Assembly: GCA_937995345.1 (NCBI GenBank)
Contig: CALKKS010000032.1
Location: 1-44,932, forward strand
Source: an uncultured Collinsella sp.
GTDB taxonomy: Bacteria; Actinomycetota; Coriobacteriia; Coriobacteriales; Coriobacteriaceae
Direction: 5' to 3'
Length of the DNA: 44,932 nt
Shown here: piece after piece, positions 1 through 8,222 of the stretch
Layout of the letters: each line of letters starts with the position of its first letter
Numbering within the stretch: position 1 is the stretch's first letter
Made by a program: the position numbers and the translations under genes
Notes under the pieces: generated by a model
Told to the model about the DNA's origin: nothing
Database searches by the model: none
The model's input: the letters and a program-made list of their open reading frames with translations, nothing else

Positions 1-519
1 GCCGCGCGGCAAGGAGATATATTGCCAGACCGGAGGGCCCCCGGGGGCGGGAATCGCGCACTCCATATTTTGTTCACAAATGAATAGGTCCCTCAGTCGC
101 ATCACTGAGGTTAAAACTGAAGCATTGGCTTCTGATATTGGCGATGACCAGCTGGTTTATAGGTGTTAAGGCATCGGTCATCTCTGGAGCGCCACTTTAC
201 TCCAAAAGCATCAGCTATTTGTTTCCCGTCGGTAAAAGGCAGGTTTTGTTCGCCAAGCGTTCTTATATATAGAGAAGTTCGGGTTCGAACCCGTGCATCG
301 GCAACAAAAAAGCGACCAGCCGGAGCCGATCGCTTTCTATTCTATGCTGGAGCATCCAGAGGGGTGCTTCCGAACTCATTTTCTCGCTGCCATTCATGCT
401 TTCGAAGCATCTTTCTGCAGCCCTCGTTGTCTATCCTCGTATCTCACAGGTCTTCCGGAAATTCACAAGCAGTCTTAGGGTCAATCTGTTTCTGCTTTCA
501 GAGACTTGTTTGAGAGTTT
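1..519. other. left-edge stretch without a convincing gene
   Basis: No reading frame here looks like a real protein. The stretch is AT-richer than most of the window. It contains a T-arm-like palindrome and a terminator hairpin (281-346) that closely match the sequence next to tRNA-Lys. No intact tRNA follows this copy: the position where the CCA end of a tRNA would sit reads into unrelated sequence after 346. It is probably the downstream flank of an accessory segment. Confidence 0.5.
281..346. repeat. tRNA-tail/terminator module, copy A
   Basis: This 66-nt segment matches 1446-1511 with about five substitutions. It starts with a T-arm-like palindrome (CGGGTTCGAACCCG, 280-293). A rho-independent-type hairpin for the minus strand follows: GCGATCGG pairs with CTGGTCGC (312-333), then a T-run. 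Unlike copy B, it is not attached to an intact tRNA. Together with copy B it brackets the traX-like gene as a direct repeat. Confidence 0.75.
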
Positions 520-1317
520 TTAAAGACAGTTCAAAACAATAAGTGAGACACCATAAAGCAGAGCAAGATGAGCCGGATAGAAAATGTAGAAGAAATATTT
601 GAGCTTCAGCCCTCGCTTGCCATTATAAAGATTGATAAGCAGCAACGAAACGACCGCGGCGGCAACATCAGGATTAAATATATTAGCTGTAGCAAACTCA
701 AATCCGCCGCCAACTATATGGCATGACGAAAGGAGCACTGCGCATACTGCAGCAAAGAACATCTTGGCCTTGCTGTCGTGGAATAAATAGAATGCAGCCA
801 CAAGCAGAATGCCATACACACCGCCATCCAGTTTAGTGTGTTCAGCTGCCAGTGCTGTCAAAACAATCAGAGCAGTTTCTGCGATGTACCTTTTCCATTT
901 TGAAAGACTTTGTATCTTTTCCAGAATAATCAAAAAGATCAAGGAAAGCAGGAGCTCACACATAACATTTTGTTGCCGAAGGTCAAATAGTTGCCCGGTT
1001 TGAACGAAATCGTATATGGGCTCCGCAATGATTGCGAAGACAAGCATATTTCGCAGGTACTTCTTTATGTCATGAGTATGCAAAAATCCCTCAACTATCA
1101 AAAAGCAAAATAAGGGAAATGCAATTCTGCCAAGAACATGAAGCACATCCGAAGCCTCGCTTAGAATCGCCCACTGTTCGTCTGATATCTGACCGTACGA
1201 TGCGTGAGTCATGATTCCATTGGTCAGGACGATCCTGCTTACATGATCGAGAACCATCGAAATGGCTGCTATTATCTTTAATGTGCTGCCGCTAATTCCG
1301 TATCTATTTGTTTTCAT
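520..1317 (-). CDS. TraX family membrane protein
   Basis: A 265-residue, very hydrophobic protein that resembles the TraX family (Pfam TraX). The opening, with STLKIIAAISMVLDHVSR near residues 10-28, and the later GRIAFPLFCFLIVEGF segment are typical of the family. In F plasmid TraX acetylates pilin; chromosomal homologues in gut Gram-positives have no established substrate. Six or more membrane segments are likely. The ATG is preceded by an AAGGAA-like ribosome site. The gene stands alone and is much AT-richer than the core genes. It lies between two copies of a tRNA-tail/terminator module, so it was probably acquired horizontally as cargo at the tRNA-Lys locus. The family call is fairly firm; the function is unknown. 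Confidence 0.8.
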   Translation of the reverse strand: MKTNRYGISGSTLKIIAAISMVLDHVSRIVLTNGIMTHASYGQISDEQWAILSEASDVLHVLGRIAFPLFCFLIVEGFLHTHDIKKYLRNMLVFAIIAEPIYDFVQTGQLFDLRQQNVMCELLLSLIFLIILEKIQSLSKWKRYIAETALIVLTALAAEHTKLDGGVYGILLVAAFYLFHDSKAKMFFAAVCAVLLSSCHIVGGGFEFATANIFNPDVAAAVVSLLLINLYNGKRGLKLKYFFYIFYPAHLALLYGVSLIVLNCL

Positions 1318-1335
1318 TTCGTATTCCTTACTTTG

Positions 1336-1354
1336 GGTGGGCCGTCAGGGGTTC
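1336..1354 (-). repeat. copy of the tRNA-Lys 3' end (att-like)
   Basis: Nineteen bases are identical to 1511-1529, the T-arm 3' half, acceptor strand and part of CCA of tRNA-Lys, in the same orientation and 175 bp downstream of the gene. A second copy of a tRNA 3' end is the usual footprint of site-specific integration, or of repeated integration and excision. No integrase gene is visible in the window. Confidence 0.75.
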
Positions 1355-1443
1355 AGCCTGCTCCGCAGGCGGCCGCTGCGGCGCTTCGCGCCTTGCGCGC
1401 TGCGCTGGCAAACGCTCACGCGTTTACTCAGCTCCGCGCCCCG
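1355..1443. other. cluster of small perfect hairpins with TTC/TCC loops
   Basis: Non-coding GC-rich stretch made of short palindromes: GCCTGC/GCAGGC around TCC (1356-1370), GGCGC/GCGCC around TTC (1380-1392), and AAACGC/GCGTTT around TCAC (1410-1425). The same style of hairpin recurs downstream of tRNA-Gly (13169-13187). Confidence 0.55.
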
Positions 1444-1445
1444 AC

Positions 1446-1511
1446 GGGTTCGAACCCGTGCACCGGTAACAAAAAAGCGACCAACCGGAGTCGATCGCTT
1501 TCTTTTCTATG
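1446..1511. repeat. tRNA-tail/terminator module, copy B
   Basis: Second copy of the 281-346 module. The perfect 16-bp palindrome ACGGGTTCGAACCCGT (1444-1459) mimics a tRNA T-arm and is followed by the tRNA-Lys terminator hairpin. It abuts the CCA end of tRNA-Lys. Confidence 0.75.
1470..1502 (-). terminator. rho-independent terminator of tRNA-Lys
   Basis: On the minus strand GCGATCGA pairs with TTGGTCGC (1477-1498, two G-T pairs, loop CTCCGG) and is followed by six T. It begins about 10 nt after the encoded CCA of tRNA-Lys. Confidence 0.8.
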
Positions 1512-1585
1512 GTGGGCCGTCAGGGGTTCGAACCCTGGACCTTGGGATTAAAAGTCCCCTGCTCTGCCAGCTGAGCTAACGGCCC
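1510..1585 (-). tRNA. tRNA-Lys (anticodon TTT)
   Basis: A full cloverleaf can be read on the minus strand: acceptor GGGCCGT paired with ACGGCCC, D-arm GCTC/GAGC, anticodon loop CTTTTAA (anticodon TTT), T-arm CAGGG-TTCGAAC-CCCTG. The CCA is encoded (1510-1512). The first pair of the anticodon stem (G27-A43) is a mismatch. It decodes AAA/AAG lysine codons. It has its own promoter and terminator, and its 3' end is duplicated at 1336-1354. Confidence 0.95.
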
Positions 1586-1594
1586 GCGGGTGGC

Positions 1595-1623
1595 ATTGTA
1601 CCACGGTCTGGGACTATTCCCAA
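1595..1623 (-). promoter_or_regulatory. sigma70-type promoter of tRNA-Lys
   Basis: Minus strand: -35 TTGGGA (1618-1623), 17-nt spacer, -10 TACAAT (1595-1600), ending 9 nt before the tRNA. The -35 box overlaps the stop codon of the aminopeptidase gene. Confidence 0.65.
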
Positions 1624-2894
1624 CTCCATTGGCCGTTCTGGAAAATCACAACTTCACGTCCATCAGGTGTAATGCCCGTAATATCGATGTCGTCCGTGCC
1701 AATCATAAAGTCGACATGCGTACTCGAAACGTTGACGCCATGCTCCAGGAGTTCCTCTTTGGACATATCGTATCCGCCCTCGATACACTCGGGGAAGCCG
1801 ACACCCAGCGCAAGGTGGCAGCTTGCGTTCTCGTCATAGAGCGTGTCATAGAACAGGATGCCGCTTTCGCGAATCGGCGTGTTCTTGGAAATGAGCGCGA
1901 CCTCGCCCAAATGAGCAGCACCCTCGTCAGTTTCGATAATGCTTGCCAGCGTCGCCTTGCCCACGCGGGCGTCATAATCCACCACGCGACCGTTCTCGAA
2001 CTTAATCCAAAAATCGTCGACCTTGTTGCCGTGGTGAATGAGCGGCATGGCGGAATAGACGATTCCATCAGCACGCATGCGATCGGGCGACGTAAAGACC
2101 TCCTCAGTAGGAATGTTGGGGAAGAAGGGATGACCGTCGGGCGTCTCGCCTTTACCGCCGGCCCACTCATGGCCCTTCGTCATGCCGATTACCAGATCGG
2201 TTCCATTCGAAGCGGTATAGCGCAGGCAGTCAAAACGGCTATCGTTCAGGAAGCGCAGATTCTTTTCGAACGCAGCGTCATGGAGCTCCCAATCGCTCTC
2301 CGGGTCCTGGCCATCGGCGCGAGCTGCGCGCAGAATCGCATTCCACAGCTTATAGATTGCAACCTCATCCGGATCACCCGAGAACACCTCGCGTGCCCAG
2401 GCGACAACCGGCGCACCGGCGATGCACCACGGGTTGATGTTGTAATCCAGTCCGCGGCGGAACACCTTGCACTGCGTGTTCCTCGCCTTGGATGCGGCGG
2501 CGGGCTTGGCAGGATCGATGCCCTTGAGAGCCGCGGGGTCCGCGCCCTCAATAAAGATAAAGCAGGCGCCGTCCTGGGCCAGGGAATCCAACTGCAGGCG
2601 CTTCCACTCGGGCGTCTGCTCAAAATAGCTTTTATCGACATGCTCGTACGTAAGCCTTGTCACGGCGTCATCGGCCCAAATGACTGTCATGTGGCCAGCG
2701 CCGGCGGCATAAGCCTCCGCGACCACCACGCGGGCAAAAGGCGCGCACTCGACCGGAGACTGAACGACAACCTCCTGGCCGGGCTTGACGTTTACGCCCT
2801 TGCGGACAACCAGACGCGCATAGTTTTTAATCTTGGGCTCCAGGGCCTTCATGCCCTCCAGAGCTTCTTCGACCGTCAGGGCAGCTCGAATCAT
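1614..2894 (-). CDS. M29 family metallo-aminopeptidase (AmpS/PepS type)
   Basis: A 426-residue cytosolic exopeptidase that removes N-terminal residues from peptides using two metal ions. The C-terminal half shows the family blocks in order: NIPTEEVFTSP, LGEVALI, FYDTLYDENASCHLALG and HVDFMIG, which carry the Glu, Glu, His, and His/Asp metal ligands of M29 enzymes. An in-frame ATG exists 12 nt upstream (2906), but GGAG sits 6-7 nt before the internal ATG at 2894, so 2894 is preferred. The gene is monocistronic: a terminator lies just upstream and tRNA-Lys is downstream. Its product probably recycles peptides. Family assignment is confident; the substrate range is not visible. Confidence 0.92.
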   Translation of the reverse strand: MIRAALTVEEALEGMKALEPKIKNYARLVVRKGVNVKPGQEVVVQSPVECAPFARVVVAEAYAAGAGHMTVIWADDAVTRLTYEHVDKSYFEQTPEWKRLQLDSLAQDGACFIFIEGADPAALKGIDPAKPAAASKARNTQCKVFRRGLDYNINPWCIAGAPVVAWAREVFSGDPDEVAIYKLWNAILRAARADGQDPESDWELHDAAFEKNLRFLNDSRFDCLRYTASNGTDLVIGMTKGHEWAGGKGETPDGHPFFPNIPTEEVFTSPDRMRADGIVYSAMPLIHHGNKVDDFWIKFENGRVVDYDARVGKATLASIIETDEGAAHLGEVALISKNTPIRESGILFYDTLYDENASCHLALGVGFPECIEGGYDMSKEELLEHGVNVSSTHVDFMIGTDDIDITGITPDGREVVIFQNGQWSWE

Positions 2895-2921
2895 GTGCCA
2901 CTCCATCTATCTATAGAACAG

Positions 2922-2956
2922 TAAAAAGGCGCGCCGCAAAAACGACGCGCCTTATA
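2922..2956 (-). terminator. terminator after the purC-membrane protein pair
   Basis: AAGGCGCG (2926-2933) pairs with CGCGCCTT (2946-2953), followed on the minus strand by a T-run. It separates the membrane-protein gene ending at 2984 from the aminopeptidase gene. Confidence 0.8.
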
Positions 2957-2983
2957 TCTTAGCGATAAGTATGCATGCAAACG

Positions 2984-3559
2984 CTACTTCTTCTTGGAGT
3001 CCTTTTTGTCCTCCTCGGCAGCTGCGCGCTCGATAAGAGCGTTGAGCTTATTCTCGGACATGCCTTCGGCCTGCGCGCGGTACATGTTGCGCAAGGGACG
3101 AATACGAGCGAAGTCATAGATAAAGTCACCCAGGATGATGACATAGGACACAACGATGCCAACCATCTGAACAGGACTGGACACCGTGCCGCCGGGAACG
3201 AAGTAGAACGAAACCCAAATTGCCACGATGAACACCATGCCGATAGCGAGCACGGCCCACCAAATACGGCGGCGCTTGGTGTAGTCCTCATCCTGCTTGA
3301 GAAGGATATTCGACACCGTGTAGATGCGATCCTCGCGGGCGCGCTGCTTGGCCTTGCGGGCGCGCTTTTCCTCCTTGGAAAGGCCTTCCAGGTTTTCGCC
3401 CTTCTCGAGCTCTTTACGGCGTGCCTTGGATGATGCCGGCACGACGTGAACAGAGCTCGCTGCCTGACGGGCGGGCTTAGCGGATGCGGCGGACTTGCGC
3501 GCAACCCCGGTAACCTCGCGGGATTGCGTGCGCTTGTTCGTGGCGCTACGGGTACTCAC
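2984..3559 (-). CDS. hypothetical two-TM membrane protein with basic N-terminus
   Basis: A 191-residue protein of unrecognised family. Residues 1-85 are strongly basic and low-complexity (Ala/Lys/Arg/Ser). Two hydrophobic helices follow at roughly 98-120 and 130-150, then a charged tail ending in lysines, so both ends are probably cytoplasmic. It starts at GTG directly after the purC stop (TAA then GTG, no gap), with AAGGAG 9 nt upstream inside purC, which suggests translational coupling to purC. A shared function with purine synthesis is not evident; the link may be only transcriptional. Confidence 0.8.
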   Translation of the reverse strand: MSTRSATNKRTQSREVTGVARKSAASAKPARQAASSVHVVPASSKARRKELEKGENLEGLSKEEKRARKAKQRAREDRIYTVSNILLKQDEDYTKRRRIWWAVLAIGMVFIVAIWVSFYFVPGGTVSSPVQMVGIVVSYVIILGDFIYDFARIRPLRNMYRAQAEGMSENKLNALIERAAAEEDKKDSKKK

Positions 3560-4447
3560 TTATGCGTTCTCCTTCATGCTTATGAACTGGGAGCCCGTGA
3601 TGATCTGGAAGGCCTCGCGATAGCGCTCGGACGTGCCATCGATGACCTCGGCGGGCAGGTGCGGGGTCTCCCCCGTCATATCCCAGTTGGCTTTGAGCCA
3701 ATTGCGGACGAATTGTTTGTCGTAGCTGGGCTGAATCTTGCCCTCTTCGTAGCTGGCGGCAGGCCAGAAACGGCTAGAGTCGGGCGTGAGGCACTCGTCG
3801 ATCAGCGTAACCTTGCCATCGATGACACCGAACTCGAACTTGGTGTCGGCGATGATGATGCCTCGAGTCGCGGCATACTCGGCAGCGGCCTTGTAAATCT
3901 TGAGGGACAGGTCGCGAATCTGCGTGGCGATGTCCTCGCCCACGATCTCGCAGCAACGCTCGAACGAGATGTTCTCGTCATGGTCACCGATCTCGGCCTT
4001 CGTGGAGGGCGTGAACAGCGGCTCGGGAAGCTTGGAAGCCTCGGTCAGACCCTCGGGCAGCTGAATGCCGCAGACGGTACCGTTCTCGTCATAGGTCTTC
4101 TTGCCCGAACCAGTCAGATAGCCGCGGACGATGCACTCGATAGGAATCGTCTGGGCCTTCTTGACCAGCATGGCGCGGCCTGCGAGGTAGTCACGATACT
4201 CGGCAAACTCCTCGGGGAAATCCGCCGGGTCGATGGAGACGAGGTGGTTGGGAACGATGTCGGCAAACTTATCGAACCAGAATGCCGAGATGCGGTTGAG
4301 CACCTCTCCCTTAAACGGAATCTCGTCGGGAAGAATGAAGTCGAACGCAGAAATGCGGTCGGTGGCGACCATCAGCAGGTTTTCACCGGCATCATAGATA
4401 TCACGAACCTTGCCACGGGAATCCGGACGACGCTCCATCGTTGTCAC
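3560..4447 (-). CDS. purC: phosphoribosylaminoimidazole-succinocarboxamide synthase
   Basis: SAICAR synthase joins aspartate to CAIR using ATP, a late step of IMP synthesis. The product begins with the family block RGKVRDIYDAG, followed by VATDRISAFDF (ATP/substrate site). The SIDP segment, VRGYLTGSG and the C-terminal IADTKFEFG and DECLTPDSSR motifs are also present, so it is full length at about 295 residues. An upstream GTG at 4456 overlaps the Shine-Dalgarno sequence. AAGGAG lies 8 nt before GTG 4447, so 4447 is the better start. A membrane-protein gene follows with no gap, and purB lies about 7 kb upstream on the same strand. Assignment is firm. Confidence 0.96.
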   Translation of the reverse strand: MTTMERRPDSRGKVRDIYDAGENLLMVATDRISAFDFILPDEIPFKGEVLNRISAFWFDKFADIVPNHLVSIDPADFPEEFAEYRDYLAGRAMLVKKAQTIPIECIVRGYLTGSGKKTYDENGTVCGIQLPEGLTEASKLPEPLFTPSTKAEIGDHDENISFERCCEIVGEDIATQIRDLSLKIYKAAAEYAATRGIIIADTKFEFGVIDGKVTLIDECLTPDSSRFWPAASYEEGKIQPSYDKQFVRNWLKANWDMTGETPHLPAEVIDGTSERYREAFQIITGSQFISMKENA

Positions 4448-4478
4448 GTGAGTCACTCCTTACCAAAATACGACAGTA

Positions 4479-4498
4479 ATGCGGGTTCTTTCCCGCAT
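4479..4498. other. hairpin in the HK-purC intergenic leader
   Basis: ATGCGGG (4479-4485) and CCCGCAT (4492-4498) form a 7-bp stem with a 6-nt loop, about 30 nt before the purC ribosome site. There is no T-run on the minus strand, so it is not a standard terminator. A leader role is possible but unproven. Confidence 0.35.
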
Positions 4499-4556
4499 GT
4501 TTTCGCAAACTCGGAGCGGCAGGAACGAAACCCCTCCTTCACCGAATAGCGAAAAG

Positions 4557-6122
4557 CTAGTGCTCCATTGTAGTAGATGCCGCGTCCGCCGTGTGCTCGC
4601 GAGGCAGATGAATCGTAAAAGTCGTACCCTTTCCAAGCTCCGACTCCACGGAAATGTAGCCATGATGGCGCTCGACAATCTGCTTGGTCACGGCGAGGCC
4701 CACGCCCAGGCCACCCGCTTCGCGGGCGCGACTGGCGTCGGCACGCCAAAAACGACCGAAGATGCGCGACAAATCATCCTTGGCAATACCGATGCCCGTA
4801 TCCGAAACCGCGATATCGACGTGCTTGCGGTCGCTGAGCACCGACACCACGACCCAACCCCCCTCGGGGGTATAGCGCATGGCGTTACTCAAAAGGTTGA
4901 TGACGCATTGCGTGATCATGTCGGGATCTGCCTCGACAACGTCATCGTGACCCTGCGTCTCATCCGCAAAGCGCAAGCGCAGGTCACGATCGGCAAACAG
5001 TCGCTCCTGGCCATTCACAATCGAACGCACAAACGGCACCATGTCCACCGGCTCCAGGTTGAGCGGCGCGGTACTGTTTTCCATGCGCGACAGGTCGAGC
5101 ATCTGCTGCACCAGACGGGCCAGGCGGCGCGTCTCGGAAGCGACCGTCTCCAGATGCTCATCGTCGGTGGGATACACACCGTCTTGCATGGCCTCGACCG
5201 TTGCAAGCATGGCCATGAGCGGCGTGCGCAGTTCATGAGCCACATCGGAAGTCAGGCGCTTCTCGTGCTTCATATCCTTTTCGAGTGAGGTGGCCATCTC
5301 GTCGAAGGTCTCGCCCAGCTGATCGATCTCATCATCGCCGCGCAAGCCCGTACGAGCGGACAGGTCTCCATCGCGGATCTGCTTGGCGGTGCTGGTAATA
5401 CGATGAATCGGCTTGGTGAGCATGCGCGACACGAGTGATCCGATAACGACCGAGATGCAGACGGCCACAACCGCAGCAAGGGCCATGGCGTTAAAGGTCT
5501 TTTCTCTGAATGCTGAGTCTGCCTTGGTGAGCAGGGCATCGGAGCCAATCGCCCACAGCTTTACCTGTCCGACATGCTCCCCGGAAGACGTTATGATTTC
5601 GACGTTGGCAACGCTATCGGAGCCGGTGGGAGCCGACGAGACTGGACTATGCGATGCTTTTTTCCCGCTCGAGCTGCTCGACGGCGATTCGCTCTCGCGC
5701 ACATCGGCGGTCGCGCTTGCCGAAGGCCATGAGTCGTCATAAACGACAACGCCTTTCTTGTTGACGACCTGCATACCCAAATCGTCGGACACCAAACTCG
5801 ATGTCGCGACCGTACGTAGCTCGCCCGCAGTCCAATTGCCATTTTCCTCATACGATGTCGCAAGCTTTTCGGCTGCGGAATTGGCAATTTCGACAATATT
5901 GGAGCGCGTGTAATCCGTAAAAACCGTGCCCCATACAACGGAGACTACGCCCACCAGCACCAATACCGTCATGAGCGATGTCAGGGCAAAAGCCAGGGCC
6001 ATACGCGAGGGATAGCTCATCGTTGGCCGTGAATCGGAACGAGGCGTGTTCCAACTAGCCTTGGAACCCGCCTCGTTCTCCTGCTTATGCTTTTGCCCGA
6101 TTTCAAAGCGCGCAGGTGTCAT
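4557..6122 (-). CDS. sensor histidine kinase (HAMP, HisKA, HATPase)
   Basis: A 521-residue membrane kinase. A 40-residue cytoplasmic N-terminus leads to TM1 (about 41-66), an extracytoplasmic sensor region (about 70-205) with a Ser-rich stretch at 142-168, and TM2 (about 211-233). HAMP follows, then the H-box with phospho-acceptor His296 (SDVAHELRTPL). N-box NLLSNAMRYTPEGG, G1 DTGIGI, F-box and G2 GLGVGLAV are intact. It should autophosphorylate and pass phosphate to the response regulator encoded 12 nt upstream. The ATG has AAGGAA 7 nt ahead. The architecture resembles envelope-stress kinases of the MprB/CssS/ResE class, but the signal cannot be read from the sequence. The Ser-rich insert is an unusual feature. 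Confidence 0.93.
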   Translation of the reverse strand: MTPARFEIGQKHKQENEAGSKASWNTPRSDSRPTMSYPSRMALAFALTSLMTVLVLVGVVSVVWGTVFTDYTRSNIVEIANSAAEKLATSYEENGNWTAGELRTVATSSLVSDDLGMQVVNKKGVVVYDDSWPSASATADVRESESPSSSSSGKKASHSPVSSAPTGSDSVANVEIITSSGEHVGQVKLWAIGSDALLTKADSAFREKTFNAMALAAVVAVCISVVIGSLVSRMLTKPIHRITSTAKQIRDGDLSARTGLRGDDEIDQLGETFDEMATSLEKDMKHEKRLTSDVAHELRTPLMAMLATVEAMQDGVYPTDDEHLETVASETRRLARLVQQMLDLSRMENSTAPLNLEPVDMVPFVRSIVNGQERLFADRDLRLRFADETQGHDDVVEADPDMITQCVINLLSNAMRYTPEGGWVVVSVLSDRKHVDIAVSDTGIGIAKDDLSRIFGRFWRADASRAREAGGLGVGLAVTKQIVERHHGYISVESELGKGTTFTIHLPREHTADAASTTMEH

Positions 6123-6134
6123 ATGTGATTTCCT

Positions 6135-6857
6135 TTATTTCTCGTCCGACTTATCGGTCTTGGTCGGAGCCTCGAAGCGGTAGCCGACACCGTGGACGGT
6201 GTAGAGCCACTTGGGCTTCTTGGGGTCGTCGCCCAGCTTGGCGCGAAGGTTCTTCACGTGGCTGTCGATGGTGCGCTCATAACCCTCAAAGTCGTAGCCG
6301 AGCACCTTCTCGACCAGCTCCATGCGGTTGTAGACGCGGCCGGGGTGGCGGGCAAGCGTGGTGAGCAGCTTGAACTCGGAAGCCGTCAGGTCAACTTCCT
6401 TGCCCTCGACCAAAATCTTGTGGCCCGAGATGTCAATGACCAGATCGCCAAAGTCGAGCACCTCGACGGCCGGTTCATCGGCCTGGTGGGCACGGCGGAA
6501 CAAGGCGCGTACGCGCGCGACAAGCTCGCGCGGCGAGAACGGCTTGATCAGGTAGTCGTCGGCACCGAGCTCGAGGCCGATAATACGGTCCTCGATCTCG
6601 CCCTTGGCCGTCAGCATAATGATGGGGACATCCGAGGTGTCGCGAATGGTGCGGCAAACGCGCTCGCCGGGAATCTTAGGGAGCATGAGGTCGAGCACGA
6701 CCAGGTCGAACTGATGCTTCTCGAACTCCTCGATAGCGGACTGGCCGTCGCCCACGCCCACAACCCAATAGCCCTCGCGCTCGAGATAGGCAGCGACAGC
6801 GTCACGGATTGCCTTCTCATCCTCGACCAGCAGAATCTTTTTTGCATCTGAAGCCAT
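6135..6857 (-). CDS. OmpR/PhoB-family response regulator
   Basis: A 240-residue DNA-binding regulator. The receiver domain (about 5-118) has the acidic pair E12/D13, phospho-acceptor Asp56 (VVLDLMLP) and the IKPF lysine block. The winged-helix output domain (about 135-230) shows LTASEFKLL, the recognition helix region ERTIDSHVKNLRAKLGD and the VHGVGYRF wing. An upstream in-frame start at 6878 would add seven residues, but a G-rich ribosome site sits 7 nt before ATG 6857, so 6857 is preferred. It lies immediately upstream of its kinase gene, so the pair should be one transcript. Target genes are unknown. Confidence 0.95.
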   Translation of the reverse strand: MASDAKKILLVEDEKAIRDAVAAYLEREGYWVVGVGDGQSAIEEFEKHQFDLVVLDLMLPKIPGERVCRTIRDTSDVPIIMLTAKGEIEDRIIGLELGADDYLIKPFSPRELVARVRALFRRAHQADEPAVEVLDFGDLVIDISGHKILVEGKEVDLTASEFKLLTTLARHPGRVYNRMELVEKVLGYDFEGYERTIDSHVKNLRAKLGDDPKKPKWLYTVHGVGYRFEAPTKTDKSDEK

Positions 6858-6913
6858 AACACGGCCCCCCTGTCTCAATTAGCTAAGAACAAGCTCATTT
6901 TAACGCACCTGAG

Positions 6914-6950
6914 CCCACCGGGTATCGCATGGGTGCGATAGCTCGGCGGG
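6914..6950. other. hairpin upstream of the two-component operon
   Basis: TATCGCA (6923-6929) and TGCGATA (6934-6940) form a perfect stem, extended by CCCACCG/CGGCGGG (6914-6920, 6944-6950). It lies between the Tat lipoprotein gene and the response regulator gene. No T-run follows on either strand. It could be a weak terminator or a binding site near the promoter. Confidence 0.35.
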
Positions 6951-7010
6951 CGGTACTCATAGTCACAACGCGCTTATTCCCCTGTCGACGCCTTTTTAAC
7001 CCCTCGGAGA

Positions 7011-8222
7011 CTAAAGAGAGAACAAGCGAGCGGTAACCGTCTCGGGAATTCCCTGACTGTTTCGCACCGTTGCGTACGTTAAGAACGAGTTCGATTTACC
7101 CGCCGTAGCAGGATAATCGCCATACTCCAGGGCTCGGTCGGGCGACAGAAGCGAGCCGTAGGTCTTAGCCGAAGTGTCAATCAAAAAATGCGACGCCTGG
7201 ACTTTAACCAGGTATTTATTTTTCCTTCCCGCAGCGCACGCGAGCGGCTCACGCGAAAGGAAGAGGTACGGCCCGCCCTCGTTACCGATATAGGTGCCCA
7301 TATTGCCCAGGCTACCCACACCGTTATACGTCGCCTCAATGGAGAACACGAAGGTGTCGCCCATATACACGGCCTCGAAAGGCGAAACCGATGAAGGAAG
7401 CACCAGCTGAGCTCGCTTCGTATTGTTGCCGTCGGTCAGGTCGATCGCCGTCATACCGTAATAGACGCCCTCATCATTGTGCACGCGGGGCGAGATGGTC
7501 AGGATGCCGTCGCTCACACGCGGGGCGGATGCGAAGCGGCCCGTCGACTTCCAAATAGTCTCAGGCTTGGACTCGCTGGGCGACTGGCGATAGCAGTACG
7601 AATCGTTACTCGTCTTGCTGCCGCCGGACGAAGGCATCTTATACCAGATGACCGACGACCCATACGCTGTGAAGAGCGGCGGATCGTAGTTTTCGCCACC
7701 GCGGTCGAGCTCGACAGCGTTGCCGGTAAGGGAGGAGCCTGCAAGGTTTTGCGCATAGAGTTTCCAAGACGCATTGGCAAAGTTCATCTCGACCCACGCG
7801 AACACGCCATCACCCGCGCGAACGTCGTAAAACGCATAACCGGTTCCCTCAACGGGATCCTCGATAAGTGTGGTAAGCGAGCCATCGCCCAGGTTGAGCA
7901 CACCAAGCGTATTGGCATGCAGGGCAGAAGCAGGCGCCATCATCGCGGCAGCGTAGTCACCATCGCAGTAGTAGAGCAGCGTGCCCAGCGGCAGCGTCCA
8001 CGAGGCCGTGGGCTCAAGATCGATATCGACAGCTTCGTACTCATCAGTGATCGAGACAATCTTCGAATCGTCCTTGATAACCTGCGGCTCGCCGGCGGCA
8101 TCGTCGCTGGTGCCCGTTTTTTTCGAGCAACCGGCAAGCACCGTGGCAGCGCCCGCGGCAGCACCGCCAAGCACAAAGCCACGGCGCGATATTCCATTCT
8201 TGATGTGGTCGGCGATACCCAT
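7011..8222 (-). CDS. Tat-exported lipoprotein, function unknown
   Basis: A 403-residue protein with a combined twin-arginine and lipoprotein signal: SRRGFVL at residues 12-18, then a hydrophobic stretch ending in the lipobox VLAGC (Cys32). It should be exported folded and anchored outside the membrane. The mature part is rich in Gly, Ser, Asp and aromatic residues, with recurring short hydrophobic strands, which suggests an all-beta (propeller-like) fold. This is inferred from the pattern only. The ATG overlaps the stop of the upstream TSCPD gene (TAATG), so the two are translationally coupled. No enzymatic motif is recognisable. Confidence 0.85.
   Translation of the reverse strand: MGIADHIKNGISRRGFVLGGAAAGAATVLAGCSKKTGTSDDAAGEPQVIKDDSKIVSITDEYEAVDIDLEPTASWTLPLGTLLYYCDGDYAAAMMAPASALHANTLGVLNLGDGSLTTLIEDPVEGTGYAFYDVRAGDGVFAWVEMNFANASWKLYAQNLAGSSLTGNAVELDRGGENYDPPLFTAYGSSVIWYKMPSSGGSKTSNDSYCYRQSPSESKPETIWKSTGRFASAPRVSDGILTISPRVHNDEGVYYGMTAIDLTDGNNTKRAQLVLPSSVSPFEAVYMGDTFVFSIEATYNGVGSLGNMGTYIGNEGGPYLFLSREPLACAAGRKNKYLVKVQASHFLIDTSAKTYGSLLSPDRALEYGDYPATAGKSNSFLTYATVRNSQGIPETVTARLFSL

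Noticed and set aside
281..380. Intact or recently decayed tRNA next to module copy A
   Set aside because: Only a T-arm-like palindrome and terminator are seen; no acceptor stem or anticodon arm could be matched.
1590..2924. Long plus-strand frame opposite the aminopeptidase gene
   Set aside because: It mirrors a clear M29 gene, has no family features and no ribosome site; it is an antisense shadow of a GC-rich gene.
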